A stretch of DNA of 64,000 nt from Wuchereria bancrofti. Its lineage: Eukaryota; Nematoda; Chromadorea; Rhabditida; Onchocercidae. Below are positions 63,063 through 64,000 of this stretch, one piece after another. Position numbers and translations under genes: made by a program. The stretch covers positions 10,370,251-10,434,250 of the forward strand of contig SSBO01000001.1 of the NCBI GenBank assembly GCA_005281725.1, read 5' to 3'. Numbering within the stretch: the stretch's first letter is position 1; every line of letters starts with the position of its first letter. The notes under the pieces were generated by a model. The model saw nothing but the letters and a program-made list of their open reading frames with translations, had not been told where the DNA came from and did no database searches.

Positions 63063-64000
63063 TATTCTTTTGGCTTTCAAAATTTAAAAACTTTCTATAA
63101 GCGAAGCAAAAGAAGCATGATACCATGTCTGTTTAATCATCAATGAGAACATTTAATGCTACAAGTACATTTTTCAAGTTGTAATAAATTGTTAAATCTT
63201 CATTACTAAAGTACTAATCATTTTTTTAATTTACGGGAGTTTATAATGTATTGTAGTCATTAACGTACTGTAATATGTTCATCAATTGTGTTATTTGATC
63301 TATATAGTTTTTTCTTTCTTTTTTTTCTTCAATAACTCAATTTGTTTGATGGCTTAGGTATAGTTTTACATTTTCTTTCATACGTTTAATAGTTTCACAT
63401 TTTCTTTCGTCAGAAATGCTTTAATTAAGTGAATTGATCTGATTGTTCTTTCTTAGCATTTATTTTGACATCCTCAAATTTTATTTCAACGTTTGAATGC
63501 TTCTTTCATAAGTTGATGAACTTGTTATAACCAGTGGAAAGTGCTTATTGAAACAGAAAAAATATTTTAGTCTTTATTTGTAAGCAGTAATTTAGTACTA
63601 AGTATTTTTCGAAAAAATTCATGCGAGATTGAATAAAGTGAAATATATCAGATCTTTTTCTTGTTTTCCCATCATTTAATTTTAATTGGATTTGTGAAAA
63701 CAGTCTGCTTCTTCATTTTTGTATGAAGCGGTTGAAGACTCAATCTTGTAAGGACGTGCTAATAGCAGTTTTCTACAATAATATTATATATACATACATA
63801 TTCATATTTCTTATTCTTTCTTAACGAAAACATAAATTCGTAGAAGCCAAATACTTCTTCAGAGTTAGTAAATTAGAAATATCGGATGCTGGGAGTGGTG
63901 CATTTCTAAGTAGTGTAAATCATGATTAAATATGTGGTTGAATATCCTGAAAAAGTCTAATAACTCAGTCTTTTTTCTGTTCATGTTAACAACATTGAAT
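63063..64000. other. 3' flank to window end
   Basis: AT-rich, with a TTTCTTTCATACGTTTAATAG-like duplication near 63370-63410. No gene or RNA recognised. Confidence 0.5.

Overview
The window is nuclear DNA of a nematode, most likely a filarial (onchocercid) parasite. The reasons are: very high A+T, intron-rich genes with GTAAGT-type donors and TTTTCAG/TTTTTAG acceptors, T-rich introns, nematode neuronal genes (unc-50, unc-69, a GABA-A-type channel), and two exact copies of the 22-nt nematode SL1 spliced-leader exon. Species cannot be fixed from the sequence. Short N runs at 681, 3605-3608, 3707-3719 and 42487-42488 show a draft assembly; two of them are flanked by copied sequence.

Layout. 1.8-10.7 kb (+): a complete 13-exon GABA-A-type chloride channel whose introns are full of tandem repeats. 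11.8-12.1 and 14.8-15.2 kb (+): two diverged LTR-like repeats, each ending in a perfect SL1 exon. 13.2-17.1 kb (-): unc-50 and, upstream on the same strand, the 36-residue OST4. 19.0-19.8 kb (+): unc-69/SCOC. 22.4-23.6 kb (-): an intron-containing linker histone H1. 23.6-27.5 kb: gene desert with a strong hairpin, a palindrome and an orphan exon-like island. 27.5-34.4 kb (-): an unrecognised coiled protein whose 5' end is an array of near-identical 63-bp exons in exon-derived minisatellite. 36.3-38.4 kb (+): an unrecognised Ser/Asn-rich repeat protein, head to head with the previous gene. 41.4-46.9 kb (+): an unrecognised four-TM protein. 49.0-50.6 kb (-): arf-1. 52.3-54.8 kb (+): CD2BP2 (GYF domain, U5 snRNP). 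56.0-56.6 kb (+): tomm-7. 57.3-59.9 kb (-): an unrecognised basic protein, possibly mitochondrial. 60.9 kb (+): an orphan first exon of DEAD-box type. 62.4-63.1 kb (+): a 103-residue single-pass membrane protein.

Exons of the recognised genes were assembled by hand from both strands; in each the splice phases close and the total is a multiple of three. Many genes are housekeeping (ARF1, OST4, TOMM7, CD2BP2, H1), interspersed with neuronal ones; unc-50 (Golgi factor for acetylcholine-receptor assembly) and the ARF1 GTPase act in the same early secretory pathway. The most unusual features are the SL1-bearing repeats, the repeated symmetrical exon array at 32-34 kb, and the recurrent capture of splice sites in intronic tandem duplications in at least two genes.
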